From an uncultured Bacteroidia bacterium (GTDB lineage Bacteria > Bacteroidota > Bacteroidia > Bacteroidales > Prolixibacteraceae): a DNA stretch of 64,000 nt. The notes below the pieces were generated by a model. That model made no database searches. It saw only the letters and a program-made list of their open reading frames with translations, and was not told the DNA's origin. The stretch's first letter is position 1. Every line of letters starts with the position of its first letter. The translations under genes and the position numbers were made by a program. Below are positions 22,428-33,329 of the stretch, piece after piece. Location: NCBI GenBank assembly GCA_903905505.1, contig CAIVGL010000078.1:1-64000 (forward strand), in the 5' to 3' direction.

Positions 22428-23474
22428 TTATTCTGAATATTCACCAATAATACCCTTGTCGACGAAGCCCAACGACTGATCATCGATTCGAATCTCACCT
22501 TTGGTAACATGCCCCAAAGTCATAACAGGTATTTTTTGATCGTATAAAAAGTCAACAAAATCATTCTCTTTCTCCTCCTCAACAGAGACCACAATTCGCC
22601 CCATTGCTTCTCCGAAAAGAAATGCATCGGTGCGAATCTCAGCATCGGTGGTAATATCAAATCCTAACTCATGAGGTAATGCACCACGGAGAAGTGTAAA
22701 AAACAATCCTCCCATTCCCACCGGGCTTGCCGAGACAACTAAATTATTTTTGATCAACTCCTTGATGGCTGTCATTAACTTATGTTCAAAGCTTAAATTA
22801 AAAGGCATCAAAGGAGTGTCGTTCACTTCATGAATATGAGTTAAATATTCAGAAGCATTAATATTATTGGCAGAACGACCAATTAACAAAATATGATTCC
22901 CTTTTTTCTTTAGGCTATTTTTCTCTTGCTTTATCGGAGTTATTAGCTTACCCACCAAACTAACAATTAAGGTTGGTGGAGCTGCAACAGTGCTGTTCGC
23001 ATGTTCATAATAAATCTTCGAATTAGGAAATTGAAGATTGAAGGCAGTAGCTGCAGCATTCAGACCTAATCGTGCAGCGGTCACCATCTCTTCAGCCAGC
23101 GGACTAGCAAAATCAACGTTATTGATAAATGCACTCATCGCAATTGGCTCAGCACCATTACAGACTAATCGCCTAACGGCCTTTGCCACGATGATCTGCG
23201 CAGCCACAAATGGATCTATTGCAAGCCGCTTATAGTCAACATAAATGGTCTGCGAGAACGAGTTTCCAGACTCATCAGTTTTGAAAACGCCAACACCACT
23301 TAAATCATCTTTCCCAATTTGATTTGAGTCAATGGATGCTGGAGAAAATTCATTGAAGATATTGACCGGCGACAAATGTGGAATAGCGATCATGGAATAA
23401 ATCACATTTCGCAAATCGTCAGGCTCTGGAATCTGATCGATGGTGAAAGCAGTACCGTTTAGTTCAGACATCAT
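22428..23474 (-). CDS. AIR synthase-related (PurM/PurL-like) protein
   Basis: 348 aa; DPFVAAQIIVAKAVRRLVCNGAEPIAMSAFINN resembles PurL/PurM N-domain; SASPVGMGGLFFTLLRGALPHELGFDI. Confidence 0.7.
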   Translation of the reverse strand: MMSELNGTAFTIDQIPEPDDLRNVIYSMIAIPHLSPVNIFNEFSPASIDSNQIGKDDLSGVGVFKTDESGNSFSQTIYVDYKRLAIDPFVAAQIIVAKAVRRLVCNGAEPIAMSAFINNVDFASPLAEEMVTAARLGLNAAATAFNLQFPNSKIYYEHANSTVAAPPTLIVSLVGKLITPIKQEKNSLKKKGNHILLIGRSANNINASEYLTHIHEVNDTPLMPFNLSFEHKLMTAIKELIKNNLVVSASPVGMGGLFFTLLRGALPHELGFDITTDAEIRTDAFLFGEAMGRIVVSVEEEKENDFVDFLYDQKIPVMTLGHVTKGEIRIDDQSLGFVDKGIIGEYSE

Positions 23475-23586
23475 AATAATTTTTAAATCTATACAAATTT
23501 AATCCTTTAAATTGAACGAAAGCAACTTTGCGCGCTTTATAATCATCGATTATTATTATTTTAGCAGTTCAATTAATTGAATCTTA

Positions 23587-24345
23587 ATGAGAAAAATTGC
23601 TTTAATTACTGGGGCCACTTCTGGAATTGGGAAAGCTACCGCTGAAATACTAGCCCAAAATGGGTTTAACTTAATTTTAACGGGAAGACGCTTAGAATTG
23701 CTCAACGATTTATCTGATTCGATTCACAAAGAGACTGATGCTAAGGTATATCTATTAAATTTCGATGTAAGAGATCTAGAAGCGACAGAAAAAGCCCTTG
23801 CCTCAATACCAGTAGAGTGGAGTGATATTTGTGTCCTGATCAACAATGCGGGATTAGCCGTTGGACTAAACCCTGTTCATGAAGGGGTAATCGAGGATTG
23901 GGAAAGGATGATTGACACCAACATCAAAGGGCTGCTTTACGTTTCAAAATTGATCTCACCGCGTATGGTCACCAAACAGGCTGGCCACATCATCAACATC
24001 TCGTCGATAGCAGGTCATGAGTATTATCCCAATGGAGCTGCTTACTGTGGAACAAAGCATGCGGTAAAAGCAATCACTAAAGCGATGCGCATGGAGCTCC
24101 TCCCTTATGGAGTAAAAGTTAGCGCGATCAGTCCAGGCATGGTCGATACCGAATTTTCCCTGGTACGCTTCAAAGGAGATCAGAACAAGGCCGACACGGT
24201 ATATCAAGGCTTAACACCTCTATATGCACAGGACATTGCTGAATCGATCCTTTTTATGGTCAATCGACCTTCACATGTCAACATTGAAGAGCTGATCATT
24301 ATGCCTACCGATCAAGCCAGCGCAAGAGATTATCGCAGAAGGTAA
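23587..24345 (+). CDS. SDR-family NAD(P)-dependent oxidoreductase (YdfG-like)
   Basis: ALITGATSGIGKATAEILA, NNAG, YCGTKHAVKA motifs. Confidence 0.93.
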   Translation: MRKIALITGATSGIGKATAEILAQNGFNLILTGRRLELLNDLSDSIHKETDAKVYLLNFDVRDLEATEKALASIPVEWSDICVLINNAGLAVGLNPVHEGVIEDWERMIDTNIKGLLYVSKLISPRMVTKQAGHIINISSIAGHEYYPNGAAYCGTKHAVKAITKAMRMELLPYGVKVSAISPGMVDTEFSLVRFKGDQNKADTVYQGLTPLYAQDIAESILFMVNRPSHVNIEELIIMPTDQASARDYRRR

Positions 24346-24405
24346 TTCGTTTTAGCAATACCATTGAAAAGAATAAATAAGTACCTTTGTTAAAAATTTT
24401 TCAAG

Positions 24406-24777
24406 ATGAAAATTGAAGTATCAAATGGTGAAATTGTCGATAAGCTTACAATTATTGAGCTTAAACTTTCAAAAATCAAAGATCCAGCAAAGCTTGAGAA
24501 TTTGCAAAAAGAGTTTATCGTTCTAAACGATGCGGTATCTGAAATCATCGACAAGAAACACCCCTTATACCTTGACCTATATCGCATTAATGGCAATCTT
24601 TGGGATATCGAAGATCACATTAGAGATTTAGAACGTGTCAAAGATTTTGGTGACGATTTTATTCAGACTGCCCGTTCAGTATATGTTATAAACGACCAGC
24701 GTTCTGATGTAAAGCGCGCCATTAATGAACTCACAGGATCTAACTTAATCGAAGAAAAAAGCTACGAACAATATTAA
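24406..24777 (+). CDS. DUF6165-like protein linked to LPS core glycosyltransferase genes
   Basis: 123 aa; MKIEVSNGEIVDKLTIIELKLSKI...HPLYLDLYRINGNLWDIEDHIRDLE; 37 bp upstream of a GT9 gene. Confidence 0.65.
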   Translation: MKIEVSNGEIVDKLTIIELKLSKIKDPAKLENLQKEFIVLNDAVSEIIDKKHPLYLDLYRINGNLWDIEDHIRDLERVKDFGDDFIQTARSVYVINDQRSDVKRAINELTGSNLIEEKSYEQY

Positions 24778-24814
24778 ACGATCTTGTTTGTAAGACCTTA
24801 CTGCTAAACTTACC

Positions 24815-25876
24815 ATGAAAAAGATTATCGTATTCAGATTGTCTGCGATGGGCGATGTTTTGCTAACCGTTCCAGTTATCAAAGGGATTCTCGAGGCCAA
24901 TTCGGATGTTGAAATAACCCTAGTAACGCGCCAATTTTTTGCTCCATTTTTTTACGGCATACCTCGTTTACACCTAATATACCCAGATTTAAAAGGGAAG
25001 CACAACGGATTTCTGGGATTAATTAAACTATTCTTCGAACTTAAGAAACAAGGACCTTTCGAAAGTGTCGTTGATTTGCATGGTGTGATCAGAACCCAAT
25101 TAATCTCCCTGTTATTTAAACTTACAGGTTCAAAAAGTTTTGCCATTGACAAAGGGCGAAAAGAGAAGAAATTTCTGCTTAAATCGAAATATATTCGAAT
25201 CCTGAAACATTCAACTGTCCGTTATTTCGAAACATTTGAAAAAGCTGGACTCAAAGGGAGTCTTGGCAAAGCACCCTATTTAGCAGTCGAAGCGGAGGCG
25301 AGAACAAATGCCAATTTATTTCTCGAAAAAACTCAAGTCACCGGTTCTAAACTTAAGATTGGCCTAGCTCCATTTGCGACCTACCAGACTAAAATGTGGG
25401 GTATTGAAAATTTCAAAGCCCTTATTAACCTTATCAATGCTGAATTCGAGGTCGATTTTCTACTCTTTGGGGGTGGAGACCAAGAGATCAGAGAGCTTAA
25501 CAAATTAAAAACCTGTGCTCCAAACGTCCATCTTGCAGCTGGGGTATTAAAACTCTCGGAAGAGATTGCCTTGGTGCAAAGTCTAGATCTGATGATCTCA
25601 ATGGACTCATCCAATATGCATTTGGCTACCCTCTGCGCTGTTCCTACGGTATCGATCTGGGGAGGGACACACCCAGCTTTTGGATTCTTTGCACTTGGTC
25701 ATTCGTTAGAGCACCATATCCAAACTCCTGCCTCCTCCTTGAAATGCAGGCCATGTTCTGTTTTTGGAAACAAACCATGTATTTATGACAAACCTAAATG
25801 TATGGAGATGGTAACACCCTCAGATGTTTTGAAAAGACTTATTCAATTGAAACTTTTAAAAAACAAAACAGAATAG
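24815..25876 (+). CDS. Glycosyltransferase family 9 (heptosyltransferase-like)
   Basis: KKIIVFRLSAMGDVLLTVPVIKGIL, DLMISMDSSNMHLATLCAVPTVSIWGGTHPAFGF. Confidence 0.9.
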   Translation: MKKIIVFRLSAMGDVLLTVPVIKGILEANSDVEITLVTRQFFAPFFYGIPRLHLIYPDLKGKHNGFLGLIKLFFELKKQGPFESVVDLHGVIRTQLISLLFKLTGSKSFAIDKGRKEKKFLLKSKYIRILKHSTVRYFETFEKAGLKGSLGKAPYLAVEAEARTNANLFLEKTQVTGSKLKIGLAPFATYQTKMWGIENFKALINLINAEFEVDFLLFGGGDQEIRELNKLKTCAPNVHLAAGVLKLSEEIALVQSLDLMISMDSSNMHLATLCAVPTVSIWGGTHPAFGFFALGHSLEHHIQTPASSLKCRPCSVFGNKPCIYDKPKCMEMVTPSDVLKRLIQLKLLKNKTE

Positions 25877-25885
25877 CTGAGCTGT

Positions 25886-26671
25886 TTATTCTTCAGAACC
25901 TGACTTTAGACCAAAAAAGGATCTGAAGATTCGCTTTAGATCTCCTCTAAATTTACGACTTGCCTTATTCTTTTGGTCCAAAGTAAGAAGCAAATTTATG
26001 GCAGTCGTCTTATCTTGCTGACAAATCAGTGCATATTGAGTTGCAATCCATTCCAGAGTTTGGATATCTGTATCAAGCTGTCGGAAATTACTCAACCCTT
26101 TAACAAAATCAATTGGGCCAAAGCTCATCCGATTAAGGTCAACAATCTGAAAAACATAACGACCGTCAATAGCGCTTATCAGGGTATTTCCAGGAGAGTA
26201 ATCGAGATGGAAAATGTTATTTTGATGTAAATTCTCATAGGTAAAGATCACCCATTGCCTTAAGATCTCTTCCCGATTGTCGACTTTGTAGTTTAAAACC
26301 TCACGCAAGGTATAATCAGCATTAAAATGAAGGGATACATAGTAGCTCTGTTTAAGAAGTCCGCGTTCAACAACATCTAAATAGCCAATTGCATGAGGGG
26401 TATTTACGCCAAGAGAAAGGAATTTTCGGGCATACCTAAACGAACGCTCAGCTTTTGATCCACGGAAGTAGACATATACTATTCGATTAATAAGATTGGG
26501 AATTTTAAATGCTTTAACATTTAGCTCATAGGAGCCAACGGTGAAAATCTTCACTTCATTTCTTGACTTAAAGATGGAGACACCCGAATTTGAAAAGGTT
26601 GAATTCAATTCACTGACCCAACCTTTTAATTCAGCATATGCAGGAGCTACTTCAAATCTGTTTTTCACCAT
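25886..26671 (-). CDS. Lipopolysaccharide (Kdo/InaA-like) kinase family protein
   Basis: NNIFHLDYSPGNTLI catalytic loop and FQIVDLNRMSFGPIDF; convergent with the GT9 gene. Confidence 0.8.
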   Translation of the reverse strand: MVKNRFEVAPAYAELKGWVSELNSTFSNSGVSIFKSRNEVKIFTVGSYELNVKAFKIPNLINRIVYVYFRGSKAERSFRYARKFLSLGVNTPHAIGYLDVVERGLLKQSYYVSLHFNADYTLREVLNYKVDNREEILRQWVIFTYENLHQNNIFHLDYSPGNTLISAIDGRYVFQIVDLNRMSFGPIDFVKGLSNFRQLDTDIQTLEWIATQYALICQQDKTTAINLLLTLDQKNKASRKFRGDLKRIFRSFFGLKSGSEE

Positions 26672-26829
26672 GGTTAAATACGTTGCACCAATTAAGCAGC
26701 TAAAATAGCTTAATTAAACGTCTACTTTTAGCACTAATATCTCATTTTAATTACCAACAAAGATAGAAAACCATCACTTTAAATGGATAACTAATTTTAT
26801 TTTAGAGAAATAGTCGTTAATTTTGCTGT

Positions 26830-26958
26830 ATGAAAATAAAACTCATCATTCCAATCGTCCTGCTTCTCGCCTGTTTTTTACTAGTGAGATGCAAATCGTG
26901 TAGCTGTGGCTTTCAACCTCCAAAGGCAAAAAGACCTATGACTTGGGTTAAACATTAA
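26830..26958 (+). CDS. Small Cys-rich putative lipoprotein (42 aa)
   Basis: MKIKLIIPIVLLLACFLLVRCKSCSCGFQPPKAKRPMTWVKH*; hydrophobic signal followed by Cys. Below the ORF-track length cutoff. Confidence 0.5.
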   Translation: MKIKLIIPIVLLLACFLLVRCKSCSCGFQPPKAKRPMTWVKH

Positions 26959-27052
26959 GATTAGGGTATTGCGATAGAACAGGCAACGTTAAGTAATATG
27001 TAAAACCTTTGAATACACCATAAATATTCTGAAAATTTCAAATAATTTTTCT

Positions 27053-27060
27053 TACTTTTG
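27053..27060 (+). promoter_or_regulatory. Bacteroidota -7 box (TACTTTTG) upstream of gapA
   Basis: TAnnTTTG match 55 bp before the gapA ATG; no clear -33 TTTG. Confidence 0.45.
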
Positions 27061-27112
27061 TGGTCAAATTTATATGAGGTTCGATTCAATCTATAATTCT
27101 CAAAACGAATAA

Positions 27113-28129
<1,017 letters not shown>

Positions 28130-28150
28130 GGTTAATCTTTTACTACATAC

Positions 28151-28182
28151 AAAAAGCTGTCGGAAATTCCGACAGCTTTTTT
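28151..28182. terminator. Bidirectional intrinsic terminator
   Basis: AAAAAGCTGTCGGAA-ATT-CCGACAGCTTTTTT between convergent genes. Confidence 0.85.
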
Positions 28183-28205
28183 ATTTCCCCAAATAGCTCC
28201 GAAGA

Positions 28206-28595
28206 TTAAATACCTCCACCATCTTGGTTGGTCGGCTTATTTTTCTTCCCCTTTATCTCTTCAAGCTGATCATCAACAGCATCTCCAATTTTCTGACTCG
28301 TCTGTTTCGCCTTATTTAAAAATGAGGTCGTCTTCTCTTCTGCTTGCTCCTTTAGCACTTCTATTTTCCGAGCCACTTCCCCACTATGCAACTCCTCTGA
28401 CTTCTTATCGAGATAAGTGCCAACCTTGTCAAAAAAGCGAGACATTGATCCTACCGTTTCACTCTTTTCAATTTCCTTAGCCTTATCTACTAAAAAGTCA
28501 GCAGCTTGATCGGCTAAGACCTTTCCCTTGGCAATCAATTTAGCAGCTTTTTCCTCCAACTCATTTTCTGATTTAGGCTTATCTGTAGACATCAC
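28206..28595 (-). CDS. Hypothetical helical, charge-rich protein
   Basis: 129 aa; repeating amphipathic Ala/Lys/Glu-rich helices; no motif recognised. Confidence 0.6.
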   Translation of the reverse strand: MMSTDKPKSENELEEKAAKLIAKGKVLADQAADFLVDKAKEIEKSETVGSMSRFFDKVGTYLDKKSEELHSGEVARKIEVLKEQAEEKTTSFLNKAKQTSQKIGDAVDDQLEEIKGKKNKPTNQDGGGI

Positions 28596-28709
28596 GTTGA
28601 GATTTATAAGGTTTAAAATTATATTTCTCTAAAATTACGACTAAATTTCCTAATTAAGAATGGCTATCTTTACCTGCAGAATAACCCTTTGAGGCTAAAA
28701 TATAATTAG

Positions 28710-29951
28710 ATGATTGCATTTGAAAAAATAACCCTATCCAATGGGCTCCGGGTGATTGTGCATGTCGACAGAAGCACTCCGTTTGTCGCAGTTAATGTCT
28801 GCTATCATGTTGGTGCAAAAAACGAAAGTCCAACTCGAACGGGTTTTGCTCATCTATTCGAGCATTTAACCTTTGGCGGAACCAAGCATATACGTGATTT
28901 CGATACTCCCACGCAAAATGTGGGTGGGACGAACAATGCCTTTACAACCAATGACATAACGAACTATTACATCACCGTTCCGGCAAACAACATCGAAACA
29001 GCCTTGTGGTTGGAATCGGACCGAATGGTTGGTCCGAAGTTCACAAAAAAAGGGTTGGATGTTCAGCGAAACGTGGTGATTGAAGAGTTCAGGCAACGCA
29101 ACCTGAACAGACCTTATGGCGACACTTGGCACCTATTGCGGGATCTAGCCTATAAAGTACACCCCTATCGATGGCCGACAATTGGTTTAACGCCTCAACA
29201 CATTGAAGAAGCGACCATGGAGGAGGTCAAAGAGTTCTTTTTCCACCACTATGCCCCTAATAATGCCGTGTTAGTTATTTCAGGAAATATTGATGCAGAC
29301 AAAGCCTTTACCTTGGCAGAAAAATGGTTTGGCGGTATTCCACAAAGGGAGATTAAAAGTCACCTTATCGTGCAAGAACCTTTGCAAACAGAAGATCGAG
29401 AGCTTACGGTACAAAGAGCTGTTCCAATCGACTGCTTTTATGTAGCTTGGCATATGGGATCGAGGTTAGATCCAGACTATTATGCGGCTGATTTACTCTC
29501 CGATATATTATCCGGAGGGAACTCCTCTCGCATCGAAGAAAAACTCGTAAAAGGTGAAAAGTTATTTACCGAAGCTGACATTTTCTTAAGTGGGGAGAAT
29601 GATCCTGGATTATTTATTGCAACTGGCAAACTAAACGAAGGGGTCGATTTCAATCTGGGACGCGAGAAAATCGTTGCCGAGGCGATGAAAACTACCGAAA
29701 CACTTGTGACCGAAAAAGAACTGGAGAAAGTAAAAAACAAGATAGAGGCAGAGCAGGTATTCAACGAAATAGGATACCTTGAAAAGGCTATGCAGCTGGC
29801 ATCATTTGAAATTTTAGGTGATGTAGATCTAATCAACACGCAGCTGGATCATTACCGAGCTGTTACTGCAGATCAAATTCGTCTGGTTGCCGAAAAAATA
29901 CTTAGACCAGGGAATAAAAATACGCTTAACTACTTATCCTTAACGAAATAA
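28710..29951 (+). CDS. M16-family zinc metallopeptidase
   Basis: 413 aa; HLFEHLTF (HxxEH zinc motif). Confidence 0.93.
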   Translation: MIAFEKITLSNGLRVIVHVDRSTPFVAVNVCYHVGAKNESPTRTGFAHLFEHLTFGGTKHIRDFDTPTQNVGGTNNAFTTNDITNYYITVPANNIETALWLESDRMVGPKFTKKGLDVQRNVVIEEFRQRNLNRPYGDTWHLLRDLAYKVHPYRWPTIGLTPQHIEEATMEEVKEFFFHHYAPNNAVLVISGNIDADKAFTLAEKWFGGIPQREIKSHLIVQEPLQTEDRELTVQRAVPIDCFYVAWHMGSRLDPDYYAADLLSDILSGGNSSRIEEKLVKGEKLFTEADIFLSGENDPGLFIATGKLNEGVDFNLGREKIVAEAMKTTETLVTEKELEKVKNKIEAEQVFNEIGYLEKAMQLASFEILGDVDLINTQLDHYRAVTADQIRLVAEKILRPGNKNTLNYLSLTK

Positions 29952-29954
29952 TTC

Positions 29955-31235
29955 ATGAACTTAAACAGAAACACTCCACCGCAAATCTACAGTGTTGATG
30001 GGGTCGAATATATCGAACCCAAGAGTCATGCACTTTCAAACGGAGTCGAATTATTTACCATGAAAAGTGGTGACCAAGAGGTTGTGAAGATTGACTTTAT
30101 GTTTAAGGCTGGAAGTTGGTATGCCAAATCGCGTTTAGACAGTATGATGGCAGCCTTGATGCTTCAGGAAGGGACTGAGACCTTAAATGCTTCTCAGATC
30201 GCGAATACATTTGATTTTTTTGGGGCTCAATTTTCATCGAACTCCTCTTATGATAATAATTATGTGACCCTCGTGGCGCTAAATAAATATCTACCAGAGC
30301 TCTTGCCTCTTGTTTCTGACATTCTGAGAAACGCCTCTTTCCCTGAATCAGAATTTGAAATACTTCGACAGAAAAGAAAACAAAAAGCCCTTGTTGATGC
30401 AGAAAGAGTAGGGCTAGTGGCACAACGAGGTTTCTTACGTAATTTATTTGGCGAAGGCCATCCCTACGCTCCCGTAGCCTCACCAGCTGCTTATGACACC
30501 CTATTACTATCTGACGTTAAGCAGCATTACAGAAACTTTTACCGATCAGACAACATGTCCATAATAGCTTCTGGATTTATCGATTCTTCTGTAATTGATT
30601 TAATAGCAGCCAATTTTAGTCTATCCTGGGGAGAGAAAGACTCGGTAACAACGAACGACAGCTATCGCCTACCTAAAGCTCAAAAGAGTATTTACATTGA
30701 AAAAGAGGGGGCCAACCAAAATGCTATCGCGATAGGGAAGTTATTTCCAAAACAAGATCATCCCGATTTTCCAGGATTAAAATTACTCTGCACAATTCTA
30801 GGTGGCTATTTTGGCTCTCGCTTAATGACCAATGTCCGAGAAGAAAAAGGGTATACCTATGGCATTCAAGCCTCTCCCATTAGCTTTCAGCAAGAAGGGG
30901 TATTGCTAATTTTTGCAGAAGTAAAAATGGATAAGACCTCAGAAGCCATTAAGGAGGTCTTTTACGAGATGGATCGATTAACGAAAGAACTAATTACCGA
31001 AGAGGAGTTAATACCAATTCAAAACTATTTATTGGGAAGAATCCTAGAGGATTTTGATGGTCCATTTGCACGTGCTCAGACCTTTGCCTCACTTCGAGAA
31101 GTTGATCTTGATTTTGATTATTACACCAAACTTATTGAGACATTCAAAATAACAACGCCTCAACAAATCAGAGCGCTAGCTAAGAAATATTTAAAAGCAG
31201 ATTCGATGTCCACCATTATTGCAGGGACAAAGTAG
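29955..31235 (+). CDS. M16-family peptidase-like protein (non-catalytic partner)
   Basis: 426 aa; M16 fold signature GGYFGSRLMTNVREEKGYTYGI; no HxxEH; 3 bp after the catalytic M16. Confidence 0.88.
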   Translation: MNLNRNTPPQIYSVDGVEYIEPKSHALSNGVELFTMKSGDQEVVKIDFMFKAGSWYAKSRLDSMMAALMLQEGTETLNASQIANTFDFFGAQFSSNSSYDNNYVTLVALNKYLPELLPLVSDILRNASFPESEFEILRQKRKQKALVDAERVGLVAQRGFLRNLFGEGHPYAPVASPAAYDTLLLSDVKQHYRNFYRSDNMSIIASGFIDSSVIDLIAANFSLSWGEKDSVTTNDSYRLPKAQKSIYIEKEGANQNAIAIGKLFPKQDHPDFPGLKLLCTILGGYFGSRLMTNVREEKGYTYGIQASPISFQQEGVLLIFAEVKMDKTSEAIKEVFYEMDRLTKELITEEELIPIQNYLLGRILEDFDGPFARAQTFASLREVDLDFDYYTKLIETFKITTPQQIRALAKKYLKADSMSTIIAGTK

Positions 31236-31247
31236 GAAGAGAAAGGA

Positions 31248-32201
31248 TTAAAGATTAACCTTCTTGTCAACCAAGTAATGGTTCCGCTCGGATCCCGTGC
31301 GCGAGATTAGTTCTCCTAAGAATCCGGCAAGGAACAGTTGAGTCCCAAGTATCATCAAGGTCAGAGACAGATAAAAATATGGGTTCTGTGTGATGCGCTC
31401 AATTAAAATCCCATTTGCTAGATGCACCATTTTCGATATCCCCAGCCAAGCGGCCGAAAGAAAGCCTCCCAAAAACATTAACGAGCCCAATGTTCCAAAG
31501 AGATGCATAGGGCGTTTACCAAACTTAGAGATAAATGAAATTGACATCAGATCGAGGTATCCAAAGATAAATCGACTTAATCCAAATTTAGTCACACCAT
31601 ATTTTCGGGCCTGATGCTGCACTATGCATTCGCCAATATTCCCAAACCCTGCTTGTTTGGCCATATAAGGGATATAACGATGCATTTCACCGTACACTTC
31701 AATACTCCTGACCACTTCGAGCTTATAAGCCTTTAAACCGCAGTTAAAATCGTGCAGTTTAATTCCAGTCACATAGCTTGCCGTAGCATTATATAATTTA
31801 CTTGGTAAAGTTTTAGAGATCGGGTCAAACCGTTTTTTCTTCCAGCCAGAGACCAGGTCGTAACCTTGTTCTTTAATCATGGCATAAAGGGCAGGTATTT
31901 CGTCGGGACTATCTTGCAGATCGGCATCCATGGTGATTACCACATCGCCTGAGGCTTCAATAAATCCAGTATGAAGGGCTGCTGACTTCCCATAATTGCG
32001 TCGAAACCGAACACCTTTAACGTTAGGGTCTTTTACAGATAACTCTTCAACGACGCTCCATGATCCATCGTTACTTCCATCATCAACTAAGATTATCTCA
32101 TACGAATAACCATTTAACTTCATAACCTTTGCAATCCACTGATGCAATTCAGGTAATGACTCAACCTCGTTATAGAGTGGGATGACGACTGATATATCCA
32201 T
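31248..32201 (-). CDS. Glycosyltransferase family 2 with C-terminal TM helices (GtrB/DPM1-like)
   Basis: MDISVVIPLYNEVESLPELHQW, DDGSNDGSW, TMDADLQDSP. Confidence 0.92.
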   Translation of the reverse strand: MDISVVIPLYNEVESLPELHQWIAKVMKLNGYSYEIILVDDGSNDGSWSVVEELSVKDPNVKGVRFRRNYGKSAALHTGFIEASGDVVITMDADLQDSPDEIPALYAMIKEQGYDLVSGWKKKRFDPISKTLPSKLYNATASYVTGIKLHDFNCGLKAYKLEVVRSIEVYGEMHRYIPYMAKQAGFGNIGECIVQHQARKYGVTKFGLSRFIFGYLDLMSISFISKFGKRPMHLFGTLGSLMFLGGFLSAAWLGISKMVHLANGILIERITQNPYFYLSLTLMILGTQLFLAGFLGELISRTGSERNHYLVDKKVNL

Positions 32202-32223
32202 GTGAATATTTTAGTAACGATTG

Positions 32224-32757
32224 TTATTCAACTCCAGCAAAGGGGTTTGTCGTTTTTTTAGTAAAGAAGATAGCCAGGATCAACGAAAAGAAGAATCCCA
32301 TAAATGTATACGATAAAATTTGTGCGATGGAATAGGTAGCGGGCGTCAAAACTTTTCGGTACATCACCATCATGGTTTCGACTTGGCTTTCTGGTGTTCC
32401 TGATTTGAGAAGTTGTTCCTCCATAAAAACCATGAATTTATCCATTAGCGACTTATCGACGAGTTTAAACAAGACATAGGTAAAGAATGAATAAACCAAC
32501 GAGGAGTAAAATGAGAGTTTTGTACCTAGACCAAGCGCTTTTCCATAACTAACTCCCAGTTCTGTGCTATTGTCGCGGTATTCGCGCATCACAAAAGCTG
32601 TTGCCCCAATAATAATAGCATAAGCGATATACCCAGTCGCAACAGAAAATGGGGTTCCCATCACATAAAATACAACACTATTTAAAATAAGTGCCAATCC
32701 CATGTAAAGACCATAAGTCATGGTTAAATGGTTGACTGAACCCGGTTGATTTTCCAT
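32224..32757 (-). CDS. DUF4199-like membrane protein
   Basis: Multiple TM segments; start trimmed to MENQPGSVNHLTMTYGLYMG. Confidence 0.75.
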   Translation of the reverse strand: MENQPGSVNHLTMTYGLYMGLALILNSVVFYVMGTPFSVATGYIAYAIIIGATAFVMREYRDNSTELGVSYGKALGLGTKLSFYSSLVYSFFTYVLFKLVDKSLMDKFMVFMEEQLLKSGTPESQVETMMVMYRKVLTPATYSIAQILSYTFMGFFFSLILAIFFTKKTTNPFAGVE

Positions 32758-32920
32758 ATCTGCTCTATTTTTACTGCAAACATATAACAATTATACCTTA
32801 TTCTCATCAAAACACGGCACTAAAAGAGAGATCATGAAAATAGTTTCATTTTATATCACTCTGATATCAAATCAATTAATTACGATTCGAAAAATAATTG
32901 CGCACTAATTTTTTCTTTTG

Positions 32921-32951
32921 TTTGGCACGAGTCGTTTTTTTCATACTTTTG
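32921..32951 (+). promoter_or_regulatory. Bacteroidota-type promoter for the SRP RNA gene
   Basis: TTTG (32921-32924), 19-nt spacer, TACTTTTG (32944-32951); SRP RNA begins a few nt downstream. Confidence 0.7.
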
Positions 32952-32955
32952 CGGC

Positions 32956-33053
32956 GGGTAAGTCCTGCACGATCAGCTCCTATTGAACTCCCCCAGGGCC
33001 GGAAGGCAGCAAGGGTAGATGGTTGTAGCGGTGCGATGTAGGTAGCTTACCCA
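32956..33053 (+). ncRNA. ffs: Signal recognition particle RNA, small bacterial type (4.5S)
   Basis: Conserved apical motif AGGGCCGGAAGGCAGCAAGGGTA; closing stem GGGTAAG...CTTACCC. Confidence 0.93.
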
Positions 33054-33056
33054 CTT

Positions 33057-33130
33057 GCCGGATTAGCTCAGTTGGCCAGAGCACGTGATTTGTAATCTCG
33101 GGGTCGTCAGTTCGAATCTGACATTCGGCT
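33057..33130 (+). tRNA. tRNA-Thr (anticodon TGT)
   Basis: GCCGGATTAGCTCAGTTGGCCAGAGCACGTGATTTGTAATCTCGGGGTCGTCAGTTCGAATCTGACATTCGGCT; loop TTTGTAA. Confidence 0.93.
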
Positions 33131-33180
33131 CATCAAGTTCTTACCATTTAAAAGGGAAATTATTACTCTTAAGAATTAAA

Positions 33181-33218
33181 TGAAATGCCAATCCGATTAA
33201 AATCAGATTGGCATTTCA
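33181..33218 (+). terminator. Hairpin between tRNA-Thr and tRNA-Gly (terminator-like)
   Basis: TGAAATGCCAATCcGAT-TAAA-ATCaGATTGGCATTTCA, long stem with one mismatch. Confidence 0.75.
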
Positions 33219-33256
33219 AATTCATTTCCTTTCAACACGATGAAACAGATATAAAA

Positions 33257-33329
33257 GCGGGAGTAGCTCAGTTGATAGAGCATTAGCCTTCCAAGCTGAG
33301 GGTCGCGGGTTTGAGTCCCGTCTCCCGCT
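33257..33329 (+). tRNA. tRNA-Gly (anticodon TCC), identical to the copy at 14626-14698
   Basis: Base-for-base reverse complement match to the first copy over the whole tRNA. Confidence 0.95.

Noticed and set aside
30103-30483. 126-aa minus-strand ORF opposite the second M16 gene
   Set aside because: Antisense shadow with no recognisable motif.
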